Part shown: positions 47,641 through 59,179 of the stretch, one piece after another
Layout of the letters: every line of letters starts with the position of its first letter
How positions within the stretch are numbered: the first letter of the stretch is position 1
NCBI GenBank assembly: GCA_035079385.1
Contig: JAVHKY010000052.1
Span: 9,114,001-9,178,000 of the forward strand
Origin: Aspidiotus rigidus
Lineage: Eukaryota > Arthropoda > Insecta > Hemiptera > Diaspididae
Reading direction: 5' to 3'
Length of the DNA stretch: 64,000 bases
The notes under the pieces: generated by a model
The model's database searches: none
What the model saw: only the letters and a program-made list of their open reading frames with translations
What the model was told of the DNA's origin: nothing
Program-made: the position numbers and the translations under genes

Positions 47641-48234
47641 TCAATTTAATTTTCAAGCAATTACAACCATTTTTTGAGCTCAAAATTTTTTTTTTCTGTT
47701 TTGCCAAATACTGTCAGATTTATCATTCTTACTGCCAAAAATTACCTACCTCTTTCATTGCCAAAAAATCCGCGCTTCGGTCATGGACGACAATCAACTG
47801 AAGAAAAACGAAGATGAAAATGAAGATAGGAGTAGAGAGCAAACACAAATAAACAAGCTTATGAATCATAATTAGAAGTTCTTAATCAAGTTAGAGTAAA
47901 ATAAATTGAGATTGCCGTAGTCAGTCTTAAAATTTACAATGTCTCGTTTTAAAATTTCTGTACATTCGCGTACTTTCCCGTTTTAATAATCTGAACCTGG
48001 GCTAGGATAGAAATATTATAAAAATTAAAACAATGATTACATAATCTGGAATGGGAGGCGAGTAACATTTTGTTGTGTAGTCGAGTATTACCGTATATTG
48101 TGCTCGTTGATTACCCGTTACCGATTATTACTACATCTTATTTTTCTGCTCTTCGAATGTGTTTTTTGAACCTGGTGGATAATGTGAACATAGCAATGTG
48201 GTCATTAAGTTTATGACTGATGTTTGAAAAGGCT

Positions 48235-48325
48235 TTATTACCACATTGAAAAAATATATACAGTACGAGAACGCTACGTTTCGCTACCTCCCAGGGTAGC
48301 TTTTTCAAGCGTGATACGATTGAAC
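48235..48325 (-). ncRNA. Second hammerhead-like PLE motif, with a stem ending GCGAAACG
   Basis: The reverse strand reads CGCTTGAAAAAGCTACCCTG and GGAGGTAGCGAAACGTAGCG. GCTACC and GGTAGC pair across a short loop and are followed by GAAACGTAGC, the same architecture as at 47013-47062. It may mark the 3' end of another PLE fragment. Motif recognition only. Confidence 0.4.
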
Positions 48326-48747
48326 TGACCAGCAAAATAAAACGAGTGAGGAACAAGATGAAGAAAGTAAAGAAAGTGAAGATCATTGATCATATCCTTG
48401 CTTAGTACCATAATTACTCTTACTATTATTTAAAACAAGTCCAGGTTTACATACAGTCTCAAATAAATATTTCGGGTAGCCATTGTTCTTTGTTTGTGTC
48501 GCATGTGCAACGCCGCCCGTCCTCCATGGTGGAGTGGATCGTGTATGCATTCAATTTTGTTTCCTCCAGCACTGGAATTGACCCTTTGGAGTATAACTTC
48601 AGTATTGGAAGAATCTCTTCGGCGAACCCCCACTTCTACTCGGCAACCGACAAGCTACAAAGCGACTCTTGGCACGCAAAAAGCATTAGAACACACACAA
48701 TAACAACACCAACACATTACACATGGTAGATCGCTGTTTGAGTCTCT

Positions 48748-49440
48748 TCATCTTCTTCTTTCTTCAGGGATGATCTGCCTCTTCTTCCTGCACACCTGGA
48801 TGTTGATGGTAAACAGGTGTCGAGTAGACCATACCGTGGTTCTGCATTTGCCTATTCCATTCCTGGTTCGTTCTCCTTCTTCATGATGGTGGCCGCAAAT
48901 GCAGACACCTGGTTCCATGCCTCTTATGGTGGGTACCAGGCTACTCGGAGCAAGCTCTTCATCTACCGCGATCTCTTGAAAAGACCGACTAAGCTTCTCC
49001 CGCTCACGCCTCCACGCCTCACACTCAAATAAGGTGTGTTGTGGTCCATCATCCCGCCCTTGGTTACAGTGCGAACACGTTGCCTGCTCAACTTTCCTTA
49101 ACTTCTTGTGAAGGTACTTGTTGAAGCAGCCATGGCCGCTTAACACCTGCGTCAGGTAAGAGTTCAGCTGACCATGGTGTCCGTTCATCCACTCATCAAG
49201 GTCGCGTATGAACACACGGCTTGTCCACATACCCAGCTCGCTCTGGACAATTCTTGCTTTCCATTTTACAAGCAAGGAGCGCCTAGCTTCCTGCTTGACA
49301 GCCTTTGTTCTTAAACAGAGCCTTAAAATTAATATCAAGATCACTATGGAACTTAAGGCTGGAAACTTTGAGCCATTTCTCTCTAATTTCTTGGCTGTTC
49401 TCACTTTCATATAACGCGGTTGATTAGAATAAAAGTTCAT
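48748..49440 (-). pseudogene. R1-type non-LTR retrotransposon C-terminal domain
   Basis: A reverse-strand frame of 230 codons has the conserved C-terminal block of R1-clade elements: MWTSRVFIRDLDEWMNGHHG, QLNSYLTQVLSGHGCFNKYL, then the zinc-finger-like CSHCNQGRDDGPQHTLFECE followed by AWRREREKL. R1 proteins end with this H/C-rich domain after the reverse transcriptase. The RT and endonuclease are missing. The frame is open, but its ends show no element structure, so this is a fragment. Confidence 0.8.
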
Positions 49441-49639
49441 TATACTGTCAGTATGGGTTGGTTTTTCTTAATAACAGCATGAAAGTCTGTTATTTTCTCA
49501 AATAAATGTGATATCTAGAAAATTAATCTTATTAGCGTCTTTCTCATCAATAAGATTCAAATTATCGTCAAAATTTGAAGGAGGTCATGAACATGATCAA
49601 AAATACAGCGAGAAAGGATGAAAAATCTATCGACTATGT

Positions 49640-51070
49640 ATTTTGATGTCTTCTCAAATTTCTCATGTACGCGTATCTTGTCAAAAATGGTGCCCAGAAC
49701 AGGCTCAGCAACTATGGGTGCGAGAGAACTTTCCTTTCACCTGGGAATAAAACGTTTGATTATCTCAATTTGATGAAAAATCTTCCATCCAGTGGTGTTT
49801 ATGGTTTAATCTTTTCCCACCGCTCCGAAATAGTACATTTTGCTAAAGCTTGCGGAATGGAAGGAAACATCGCTATTGTATCAAACGACGCGACTGTATC
49901 ATTCTCATCTAAAGTGATGTTGGCGGTCATGGCTGCGAGGTTCTCCAAGAAATAAACATCGAATTTGTCATTTCTGATTTCTGTGAGAATACTCGCCAAA
50001 AAATCCAACAAGCTGCTTAAAGGAGATTTAATTATCGAAACCACTGGGCAGAGAGGTGGATCCTTCTTATGAGTCTTGGGTAGACCATATATCTTCAGCG
50101 TCACACTGTCGATGTCGTACGTGTGTCATAAATTTCTTCAAAGAGAGACCTATCCATTTTTTCTCGTACATTTCTTTGATGAATTTCTATTACTCATTCT
50201 GTATTCTGGCTGTGGGATGACAGTAAAGTAATTTGTAAGCTGTAGGATCACTTGAAATATCATTCTACCTTTTGCTGTATTTGCTTTCTAGCACAAGACC
50301 TGTGGAGCTTCCCTTATCTGCTTTCAGTACCAATATTTCTTCATGATCCTTCAGAAATTCCTTTGTCTGTCAAAAATCTTTGTTTGAAAAAACTGCCAGA
50401 TTTTTTACCTCTTTTTCCCTCTGAGCACTGCACATCCGTTTTAGATGATGGGCCACTTTCTGTCTAGTATTAGATTAATTTTCCTCCGAAGATTTAGAAG
50501 TTTCAATCGCATGCTCCACACTTGTGATCACCGTTTCTAGAATCGTGGGAGGTGGGCAAGCCAACTGTGGCTTCAGTTTCAAAACCTACTCAACCTTCTT
50601 CGGTACCGGAATATCCGTAGAGTGTATTAACCAATTATCACAGTCATTCAGTGCTCTGTGGAAGTTTTCAACGGAGAGTCCAACAAAATTGGAGAATTTC
50701 CTCTCATGGGTATTCTTATTAACCTTCCTGGTTTCTCTGATGACGATCGTCCTGAAGTAGTCGTAGCATTCCTTGAACATGTCTTGCTCCGGGACCCTTT
50801 GGGAGACCGGGTCCCACAAAAGTTCTTCATCTTCTTGCAATGCAAAAACCATTTTTTGTACTTCTGACCAATCTCAAAATTGAGTGGAGTATCCCTCGAT
50901 TTTTTCAGCCATCGTCTGAGTGGACTGCTTCCCTACCACGGATGGTGTCAACCACACGATCTGGAAGTATTTTGGGTGCACGTGGTTTTCTTCACACTAA
51001 AAACTCGATAGAAGCACGCACTTTCACCGTTTTTGTTTCTGTTATTACACATTTTCTAAAGAAATTATGA
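49640..51070 (-). pseudogene. Penelope-like reverse transcriptase, N-terminal half, decayed
   Basis: Reverse-strand fragments in order: RKFSNFVGLSVENFHRALND with VPKKVE (50852-50586), matching the pre-RT region, and after several breaks IYGLPKTHKKDPPLCPVVS (50104), ASILTEIR and DENDTVASFDTIAMFPSIPQ (49860). YGLPKxHK..PLRPIVS and SFDVxxLFTNIP are hallmark N-terminal RT motifs of Penelope-like elements; the Asp of SFD is catalytic. The palm YxDD motif and GIY-YIG part were not found downstream. Frameshifts and stops are frequent. Confidence 0.75.
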
Positions 51071-51200
51071 GTTTTCACTCTGTATTTTAATTCAAAAATC
51101 TTGAAAAAACCCGCTTTAGCTCTCAATATTAATAATCAATTTTTTTTCGTGAAGGGACAATATTAAATTCAAATGAAGAAAAATTTTGAAACAAGACACC

Positions 51201-52159
51201 TTGAATTTCAAGACTGAATACGGCAATCTTAATTTATTTCAGTCTACGTTGATTCAGAATTTTCAATTGGGATTCATAGGTTTTCTTTATTCATGTTTGC
51301 TCTGTACTCCGTATGATTTTGAACTTTATATTTGTTGAATCATTATTGAAAAAATTTTTCTCTGGTAATATTGTAGACATACAAATAGAATATTTGAGTA
51401 TGAAACAAATTACTAGTACTGAGAAACAAAAACTTATATACAATAATAAATGTTGACGTCATTCAATGGCTAGATGAATGGTGTTTGCATTTCTCCTACA
51501 TCAATATGGCAGGAGAATGGTTTGCCTGTGCGCGGAGTACGTTGTATAGATCCTGTGCGAAGATCCAAGTCTCAAAGTACTTCCAGGAACAAGCTCCAGA
51601 AATGCTTAAGCTCGACATCATACTCGGATGATGGCTTACAACCTACTAGAAATTTGGAACGAGTGAATCTGCTTGCCTCCCGGCAATATTGCAGTTTTGG
51701 TAGTACTGTCACCTCTTCTAAAGACTTACTAATATTAGCCAACTTTGATTTGTAATGATATCCTACCTTTCTTTTCAAGGCCTTCTTAGTTTGAGTTTTC
51801 TTTTCTTCTTAAATGTTATTATTTTAAAATGTGACACCACACTATTTTTACTGTATATTCTTTCACTACCATCTTTGCGTCTTTCTTCTTCTGCATTATT
51901 TCTTCCATTAGACATTGTATTTTCTATTAGTTAGAACTCGTGAACAAATGTTGTATGCAATGAGTGTGACCATGGACTCCATTGCATTTCTGGGGTCTTC
52001 TGCAAGTTAGAAAAATCAATTGCAACTGCTTATTTTTTGTTATTTTCTCTTCTCCTTCAGATACCTTTGACTATGAATTTTTCATACCTTATAGACAATG
52101 ATGCCATACAAAAATAAGTGACGTAAATCGACTGGTAGTGTTGTGGAGAGCTACTATTC
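51201..52159. other. Intron sequence, nothing recognised
   Basis: The open frames at 51474-51755 (+) and 51572-51778 (-) overlap each other and show no recognisable domain. No paired repeats were seen. Confidence 0.4.
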
Positions 52160-52490
52160 TTTTTTTTTTTCTTGCTGTTGTTGTTGTTGTTGATGTGGTT
52201 GTTATTATTATTATTATTCTTTCCAACTATCCTCGGCTAATACGCCAGTAAATATTATTATTATTATTCCTCCACAAGGGACTTTCCCCGTAATTTACAA
52301 TATGGGACGTGTCTTACATTGACAAGGGTTCCATATTGTTTAGCCTATACCGCTAGTACCCACCTGACCATTGCTGCAGTGGCTAATAATGCTGCCTTCT
52401 GGGCTTCCTCTAAAGTCCTCTCCTGCCAGTACCTTTCCTTCACTAGCTCTTTAATCCCATGACTTGTGCTGTATGGGATTATTCGTCGTT
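52160..52490 (-). repeat. Possible retroelement 3' tail ending in (AAT)n
   Basis: The reverse strand reads KERYWQERTLEEAQKAALLA, a stretch with protein-like composition, and ends in AAT trinucleotide runs (forward TTATTATTATTATT at 52202-52221 and 52254-52267). Trinucleotide tails of this kind are common at LINE 3' ends. The clade is not identified. Confidence 0.35.
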
Positions 52491-52509
52491 TAGTGAACAA
52501 ATGTTACTG

Positions 52510-52830
52510 ATGTTATCGCTTTTATTTCTATGTTTCCCAATTTCTATGGTCTCAAAGACTTTCTCCCTTAAAATGAAGGAAGGAGCTGCCTTCTCGGTCA
52601 AATGAGTGATTGGAGTGTTCTAAAATTTTCCTGAGACGGATTTACCGCCGTGGTTTATTAGATGCTCATTGGTTTTCCTAGTAAGTCTGCGGCTTGTCTC
52701 TCCAATGTATATGGCTGGGTAGTTTTCACATTCTAATCGATGTACACTACTTTGTTCGTGGGAAGGGATGTGAATTTTTAAATGGAAAAAGAGCTCTCCT
52801 GTTGTGATGTCATACAATGATGACAAGAGG
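52510..52830 (-). pseudogene. Penelope-like GIY-YIG endonuclease fragment, diverged
   Basis: The reverse strand reads HIPSHEQSSVHRLECENYPA then IYIGETSRRLTRKTNEHL, which is the GIY-YIG core with the first motif altered (SVHRLEC in place of GVYxLxC). Further on come FILREKVFETIEIGKHRNK and NICSLNDE, matching the end of PLE frames. It is a different subfamily from the PLE copies at 10976-13489 and 32948. The RT is missing. Confidence 0.75.
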
Positions 52831-53317
52831 TTTGTAAATTACCGTAACTATTACAAAAATACATTTATAGTTCTTTGTATTTCAGAAATTATCCTTCTAA
52901 ATGACGACTAGATCGGTATTGAATAATAAAAGAACAATATCTACAAGACTGCTTGTATTTTTCCTCAGAGAATAAGAAATTTTGGGCAATTCTTTTGTTG
53001 GAAAATTGATAACAAATCATTAGAATTAATTCATGTTCACAAATTTTCTATTCTAAGGATCCTGCTTCTTGCAAAAAAAAAGAAAGGGGATATGGATTTG
53101 CTTCCCTCATTACTTTTGGAATTTTATCAAATGTTTTGTTAGTAATTGAAATTTCTGTTCCATGAACTCATTTTTACTCTTTGAACACTGTGAGGACATA
53201 TTCCTTAACATAAAGATTTCAGTTTTCGTGATGAAACAGTTGCTGTTTCCCAACTGTAATGACTTCCTTCTGTAATAGCTCTGAAATATTTGAGCTGAGA
53301 AGCATATGATTTTGCTT

Positions 53318-53845
53318 ATACCGGGTGATAGAGATTGGGACTAAATTTGTTGTAGCGCAAAAACGCGAAACATCAGATGAAAACTTCAAATCTACAAAAT
53401 TTGTATCTCAATCTCATCTTCCATATGCGCCTCTAACCAACTTCCTGCGACTTTTCCAAACCAATTGTCGACCAAAATGTTTCCAAAATTGACCAATTTG
53501 CCAAGATTTTCAACATGAAAAACTGAAAATTCCCTCAATTTCAAGCTTCATATGGTTATTTAGATATTACTTTCGGAAACAGCGTTGAATTTTACGTTCA
53601 AATCAAGTAAAATATGGAGGTTTGAATAATTTTAATTTTTGAGAAATTTGGCGAATTTCTCAATTTTTAGTATATTTTGGTCCATGACTAGGCTCAGAAA
53701 CGTCGTAGAAAGTTGTATAAGGGAGCAAATTGAAGATAAAATTCAGATATAAATTTTGTAGATTTGAAGTTTACATCTAACATTTTGCGTTTTTGCGCTA
53801 CAATAAATTTAGTTCAATTCCCCATTCAACTGCTAACGGGCCATC
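53318..53845. repeat. Foldback repeat family F, full copy
   Basis: Left arm: TAAATTTGTTGTAGCGCAAA, AACTTCAAATCTACAAAATT. Right arm: AAGTTTACATCTAACATTTT, TGCGCTACAATAAATTTAGT. It is close to the copy at 25810-26365 (both contain TTCAAGCTTCATATGGTTAT or nearly so), so these two form one subfamily. The left outer end (AAGATGTTACC) is missing. Confidence 0.8.
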
Positions 53846-55992
53846 CATAGTATAAATCAACCCCAAAAATTGATAATTAGTCAAGTTTTTATTTTGGTCA
53901 TCGATCGACCCCTAATCCTCCTTCTATTTAGTTAATTCTATTTTTTCTTCGTTAGACCCCTCTCCTTCCGGTGATTCGAAAATTCCTCAATTTGTAACGT
54001 GACCAAAATTGCATAAGTGTGTAGAAGACGTCAATGATACTTTTATCAAAACGCTTTGGGTACAATTCACAGTAATTTCGCAGATTCTGTTTTTTTTTCT
54101 TCTCAAAATTGATTCTATTTTCTTTTATTTATTTATTTTTTTTTTTGTTACGATTGAATGGAGCAACTGAGTCGAATGTATTAATTTTTGAACGCAGAAA
54201 TTGAAAAACAGTGACTAGCCTTACGTTGTTGACATATTTGATGCCAAATGCAAAAATTTTGAATATTACAACACGTTTCATTCTCTAAGATGACTAAACT
54301 CAAGAAGAATAACACATGTGATTATATTTTCAAAATTACGTGCAAATTATGTATGATATTTTTTATTGCACTTTCATTAATAATTAGATGGTCCATAGTG
54401 TTCGCGCATGTACACCTCAATATTCTGTAGAAATCATACAAACTTACAACCTGTAAAGTCATATTAAATATTTTAGATCTTTTAAAAACTCAAAGAATTT
54501 TCTCTTCCTCTACACGCCTTTCATGAAGTTCAAATTTTCAATTTTCAATCATGGGTCATTTTTAAATATTATTGGTATATTTCGTTCAAAATGGGTCAAG
54601 GGGTGGAAAATCAAATCCAGTTATACGTAACTGTTTCCTTTGCAGCTGTGTTTGTTATTTTAAATTGACTTCTGTATTCTTCAACTCAAGCAATACACTC
54701 TAATATTTCAATATTCTGTAACATCATCTACTTTTTTCAATTCTCTTTCATTCAAATATTCCAATATCACCTGTTTGTCCTATCTTCTAAAAATATCAGA
54801 AGTTAGGTACTGTACCTACTTCTAATAGATTAAATCAAAATAAGTTGAATCCCATTGTTTATTTGATGATTGTTAGGGAAAGATATTGACCGCATACGTA
54901 TGAAATGAGAGATTTCAATTATTTTCATTATTGATGTATGGATTCCAAATTGAAAAATAGTAGCGGAACCTAAAATAATTGCCGTAGTTGGATACAAAAA
55001 AAAAAAAAAAAAAATGAGATGGGAGATTTCAATGATTTCAAGTCTCGAAAGTTTAGAGTGTGTACAGACCCTTGACTTACAAATCCTGTTGATTAATGAG
55101 TGACTATGATGACGTATTTTTTTTTAATCTATGTAGTATAACGTAAGACATTTATTTAAAGTGCTTTTTAAATTCACAATTTCTTACAGATTGAAGTATA
55201 AGATCAAAAAGTAAAGTTTTTTGATTGTGCAACAAGTATTACTTATTTGTGAATCTTTCTCAATCTTTATATTTTCAACTTGAATGGGGCTTATTTTGAG
55301 AGCTGCAAATTTTTGACCTTACATAGAATTTGAGAAACATAAGGAAGTTGTTTTATTACAAGTATGTAAGGTTGGTTTGTCATGAGGAAAGAGGATTCCA
55401 CATGAGTAAATTCTTACTTACAGTCCGATCTTCAATTTACTATTCAAGTTTAGAGTCACAAGTCTTATCAATTATGCATGTTGAGGAAGGGAAAAGAAGA
55501 AAAATTAGAACTAAAAGAGGACAGGGAGGAAAAAAGTATTAGTACAATTAATTTCTGTAATGATACATTATGTTATTTTCTTCCTTTGATGTATTCTCTT
55601 TCTGTTTAAATCTTTCTGATTGTATCCTATGCCGAGATCTTTCGCTTGCTGCTTTCAAAATATAATTAGGTACTCATACTTAGTAGAATTGCGGGTAGGT
55701 AGTATACACTCAATCAGCTACAATACTGTAGGTTTTACCTGATTATTGAAGTTGCTTTATTGATCAGTATAATAGATTTAGAAATTCAAAAAATGATAGT
55801 GCAAAACTTGTAGCGTTAATGTTGTTGATGACTTTCAAATTATGTTTCATATGACATTACAAAAATCTCAGGCACATACTTGTTTCGTTGATATTCTGTA
55901 TTCTGCGGGCTTCTCTATTCAAGGATCCCTATGGAACATCTATGGGTTGTAAAAGATACATATTATTTGTATGATTGGGTGGGAGTTCATTG
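53846..55992. other. Intron sequence, nothing recognised
   Basis: AT-rich with homopolymer runs (T at 54091 and 54137, A at 54995). Open frames are short and unremarkable. No paired repeats were recognised. Confidence 0.4.
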
Positions 55993-56144
55993 TGTAGTTG
56001 TATAATGAACATCGATAAGAAGGCGTCTATTTACAAACATGTATTGATACAAACTAAAATGTACAATAAATGACTAGAGAAAAGATATAATGTACAAATC
56101 AGGGTTGCCACTATTACGCTATAATATGTACAATCGACATAACA
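55993..56144 (-). repeat. Gypsy 3' LTR (152 bp)
   Basis: Nearly colinear with 61094-61245: shared TGTATAATGAACAT, AAGAAGGCGTCTATTTAC, AAACATGTATTGAT and CACTATTACGCTATAATATG. It begins TGTAG and ends AACA, next to the polypurine tract. It is very short for a Gypsy LTR, yet both copies agree in extent. Confidence 0.85.
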
Positions 56145-56259
56145 GTCACCCCGCCGTAAAAAAAATTCAGTACAAGATTACAATTATTTATCGAAAAGTG
56201 GTAATGCATGCGATTCAGAGATTCAGTCGCTGTACAGGTTTTCTTATTTGTTCAGATTG

Positions 56260-56805
56260 TCAAATGATAGAGGGTTTCTGACATTGCCTTGTTGCATCCC
56301 CGTTGGGTTTTGATGATGTAGCTTTTGAAGGTGACAAGATGAATCTAACTGTTTTTGCTGGTTTCTTCTTCTGAATTCGCTTTTCTTCAGAGGATACCTC
56401 CTTTTTCGCTGTTTTCAATTCCAAGAGCTGGTTAATGTGTCTTTTCACAATATTACCTCTATCTAAACGTACACAATAGGTTATTTTGCCGAGAATTTTG
56501 ATTACTGTACCGCTATACCATTTTTGAGAGCTAATGTAATTTCTCGATAATACTCTTCAACCTACTGTCAAGGTCCGCGTCTTCTCTTTTGTCATCTGCC
56601 CCTCTCTTTCAATGGGATTAAAGTTGGGATTCATGACGTGTAGTTTTGATCGTAATATTCGCCCTAAATATAATGCCAATGGCGATTTCCCACCTTTTAG
56701 AGGTGTCACTCGGTGCTGGAAGAGTATTTCATTAATTTTTCTCAATAAGGATTTACCTTTTTCAAAGTCGAGTGTCTTCAACTTTTTCTTTAAAAACTGT
56801 ACCAT
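56260..56805 (-). pseudogene. Gypsy integrase C-terminal region
   Basis: Reverse strand: NEILFQHRVTPLKGGKSPLA followed by LYLGRILRSKLHVMNPNF (56805-56557) is the Gypsy integrase segment after the DDE core (usually YR.TPH..TG.SPAELLFGR.LRTRLD). A basic, Ser-rich tail (KTVRFILSPSKATSSKP, 56448-56260) ends the polyprotein. A frame break lies between them. Confidence 0.8.
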
Positions 56806-56864
56806 CCTTTCCGCCTGCCCATTGGTTGAGGGATGATATGAAGCTGACGTTCTGTGTGAAATTC

Positions 56865-57262
56865 CTAGTGGCAGAAATTCACAAATATTTCAGAAGTAAA
56901 AATTGTAGCATTATCTGAAACTAAGATATTTGGTATACCCTGCGCCGTAAATATCTTTCTCAAAACTTCCAATGTTGATTCTGAAGTTGGCGGTTGGTTA
57001 AAGGTTTCAATTTCTAACCATTTTGAAAAAGCATCAACCACAATTAGAAATTGTACACCATCTTCTGGTCCCGCAAAGTCTATATGAACGCGCTGCCAAA
57101 CGCTGGTTGGCTGTTCCCACATATGTTGTGGTGCTTTCGCCGGGTTATCCCTGTGGACTGCACATGCCATGCACTCTTTACACATATTTTCGATGTCTTG
57201 ATTGATGTTTTTCCAGTAACACATTGTCCTGGCTAAAGCCTTCATTTTAACCATCCCACTAT
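56865..57262 (-). pseudogene. Gypsy H2C2 zinc finger and integrase core
   Basis: Reverse strand: HSGMVKMKALARTMCYWKNI, then CKECMACAV (the H2C2 zinc finger), then RVHIDFAGP (first catalytic Asp), FLIVVDAFSKWLEIETFNQP, and FTAQGIPNILVSDNATIFTS (second catalytic Asp). The catalytic Glu region lies beyond a frame break near 56865. Its N-terminal side at about 57268 directly abuts the truncated LINE. Confidence 0.9.
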
Positions 57263-57267
57263 GGGTA

Positions 57268-58000
57268 CTGTGTTACTTCACAGTCTCTGATACTATTCAT
57301 ATTTTGCGTCGTGAGTACATAATCTATTAAGTTTCGGTGTTTTCCGTTGGGGGATAACCAGGTCCATCTCTTTCCCATCCTTTTTTAAAATAATGTATTC
57401 ATTATTTCTAGTCTGTTTTCCTGACAAAAGCGAATTAGTCTCCACCCCCTTTCATTCCTTTCCTTGTATGTGTATGGTCCTAGTACTTCTTCCTCATCCA
57501 TTTTTTTCCCTACTTTTGCATTAAAGTCTCCTATTATCATTAGTTTATTTTTTAATCCTATCCTTATACTTTTGATACTCTCATTCAGCTTACTGTGGAA
57601 TTCCTCGCATTCTTCTTCCTTTGCTTCAGCTGTTGGTGCATATACCTGTATAACCGTTACATACATTTTTTCTTCTATCTTTAGTTTGATCCAGGCTATT
57701 CTATCAGTTATTCCTCTAAATTCTATCATTCTATCTTTCCATTTTTGATTGCTGGCCTCTATTATTCCCCATATAGCATAGTAGGTTATTCTCTGTAGTA
57801 TTTATTACATGTTCTCCGTTTCTTCTAATCTCAGCTAGTCCCATCACATCGATTTTTGCTTCCCTCATTGCTTCCTCAAGTTCTAAGACATTCACGGGTT
57901 CTTTTAGTGTTCTAACATTTAGGGTTGCTAAAACTAATTCTTTCTGCAACCTATTTTTATTTTTATTTTTTAATTTATTATCTACCTTATTTACATAATT
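57268..58000 (-). pseudogene. LINE endonuclease (APE type), truncated at its 3' side
   Basis: Reverse strand: LVLATLNVRTLKEPVNVLEL, IDVMGLAEIRRNG, then IAWIKLKIEEKMYVTVIQVY, APTAEA, MIIGDFNAKVGKK, and after a stop KRWTWLSPNGKHRNLIDYVL. These are the ordered APE-type endonuclease motifs (NVRTL, E in GLAEIR, VYAPT, GDFNAKVG, IDYV). They resemble RTE-like elements. The reverse transcriptase that should follow is absent; the sequence stops at about 57268 against the Gypsy integrase. Confidence 0.85.
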
Positions 58001-58099
58001 TATATTACCTTCCTCATGGGAGTTACTCTTTGAGGGGGTTGGTCTTTCCCATCCTCGCCGACCAAGCTTGACTGGATGGGTTGAGTTTCGCCGTTGCTC

Positions 58100-59030
58100 C
58101 TAGTGATATTTGTATGTTTTCGATGTTGTCCTCCTATCTGTAGGATACCTCTTCTCATTTGATGGTTTCCAATTCCCTTTGGGTTGTTGCTGATACACAT
58201 TATTGGAAAAGGATCCTTTGACCTCCGGTTCCTTTCTTTCTAGCATTTCTATCTTCCTCTTGTCTTCAAATGTCTTTCTTCTCCCTTCTTCTCTCTTCGC
58301 TATTTGGTCTGGAGTTTTCGCTTTCTTTTGGCTCTTCATCTTCTTTGTCTTCATTGTACCCATCTTCCTCGTTTCTCAGCTCCATCAATTGTTCCTCACT
58401 TCCAATTTTATCGCTGGGGTTCCTTCTGCCTTCCTGACAAACACTGAATGTCCATTATACCACACAAATTCTATTACTTTATCTTCATCTCTCAGGATTT
58501 TTGAGGCATTCAATAGTTCCATATTCTTTTTAGTTATATGGTCAAAAATTCCTACAGGAAACTCAGGTATTTCGAATATATCCTTCTTCTCGCGGTTTCT
58601 CTTCTTTGATTCTTCTATCAGCTTCCTTTTCTTTTCCCTGTCGTTCACACGGACGATAATTGGTGGGGGTTTTGATTCATCTTTACTGTACAATCTGTGT
58701 ATGTTGTGGAAGTCATAGTTTTCCAGGGTTACGCCCATCTTCTTTGCAATATTTTTGACCTTCAGTCGCAGATCTTCTTTCTCGTTATACGGAATACCTT
58801 GAACTACAAAATTATCTTTTCTGCTATATTGCTCTAGACCTTAAATTTTTTCTTTCACCATTCTGCTTTCTTGCAATAATTCTTTGAGCCAATTTTCTTG
58901 TTGCTCACCTCGGAGTTTCATATTATTAAGCTCCTTTTCGAAGCTTTCAATTTTTTCATTTGTACTTTGAACCACACTTTTTATTTCACCAACATTGTCA
59001 ATTAGTTTTCAAAAATCAGTCATGAACTTT
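58100..59030 (-). pseudogene. LINE ORF1 (coiled coil plus RNA-binding-like domain)
   Basis: Reverse strand, in order: a coiled-coil-like Glu/Lys-rich start (TNEKIESFEKELNNMKLRGE, about 58940), DNFVVQGIPYNEKEDLRLKV (about 58810), then ITKKMGV-like and YDFHNIHRLYSKDESKPPPI (58738-58385) with IIVRVNDREKKRKLIEESKK, WYNGHSVFVRK, and a highly basic tail (58363-58100). This order, coiled coil then an N-x-VIxGI...HRL...IIVRF segment, is seen in ORF1 of several LINE groups. One stop interrupts the coiled coil. Confidence 0.7.
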
Positions 59031-59179
59031 TCACTATCCATTGTAGGTATATTTTACGTTAATGTTTCAATTCGCCTTTTACGTTATTGTTTCAATTCAC
59101 GTGAGCACAAGTTTAAACAAATTCACGTAGTAATCTGTCAAACATTTGAGATAATCTATTCAACGCACAACAGTCAACC

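Larger units (their letters stand above)
46930..51200 (-). mobile_element. Composite region: Penelope-like element on the reverse strand with R1 and hAT fragments
   Basis: Similar sequence lies near both ends: TTTGTGAAGGTACAATATCA followed by AATTCAAATGAA (46940-46975) and CGTGAAGGGACAATATTA followed by AATTCAAATGAA (51150-51180). PLE reverse-transcriptase fragments are at 49799-51070, and a PLE-type 3' motif is at 47010-47060. This suggests a PLE with pseudo-LTR-like ends into which an R1-type LINE tail (48748-49440) and a hAT fragment (47290-47640) were introduced. That the two ends belong to one element is inference. Confidence 0.5.

Noticed and set aside
48430..48729. Reverse-strand 67-codon frame and overlapping forward frames
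   Set aside because: I could not match it to a family. It may be untranslated sequence of the R1 or PLE fragments nearby.
50524..50867. Forward frames reading SRIVGGG as a possible tomosyn alternative linker exon
   Set aside because: The reverse strand carries the Penelope-like pre-RT region. The forward frames lack linker motifs and suitable splice borders.
58203..58718. 171-codon forward frame
   Set aside because: Hydrophobic Phe/Ser-rich antisense shadow of the LINE ORF1 on the other strand.
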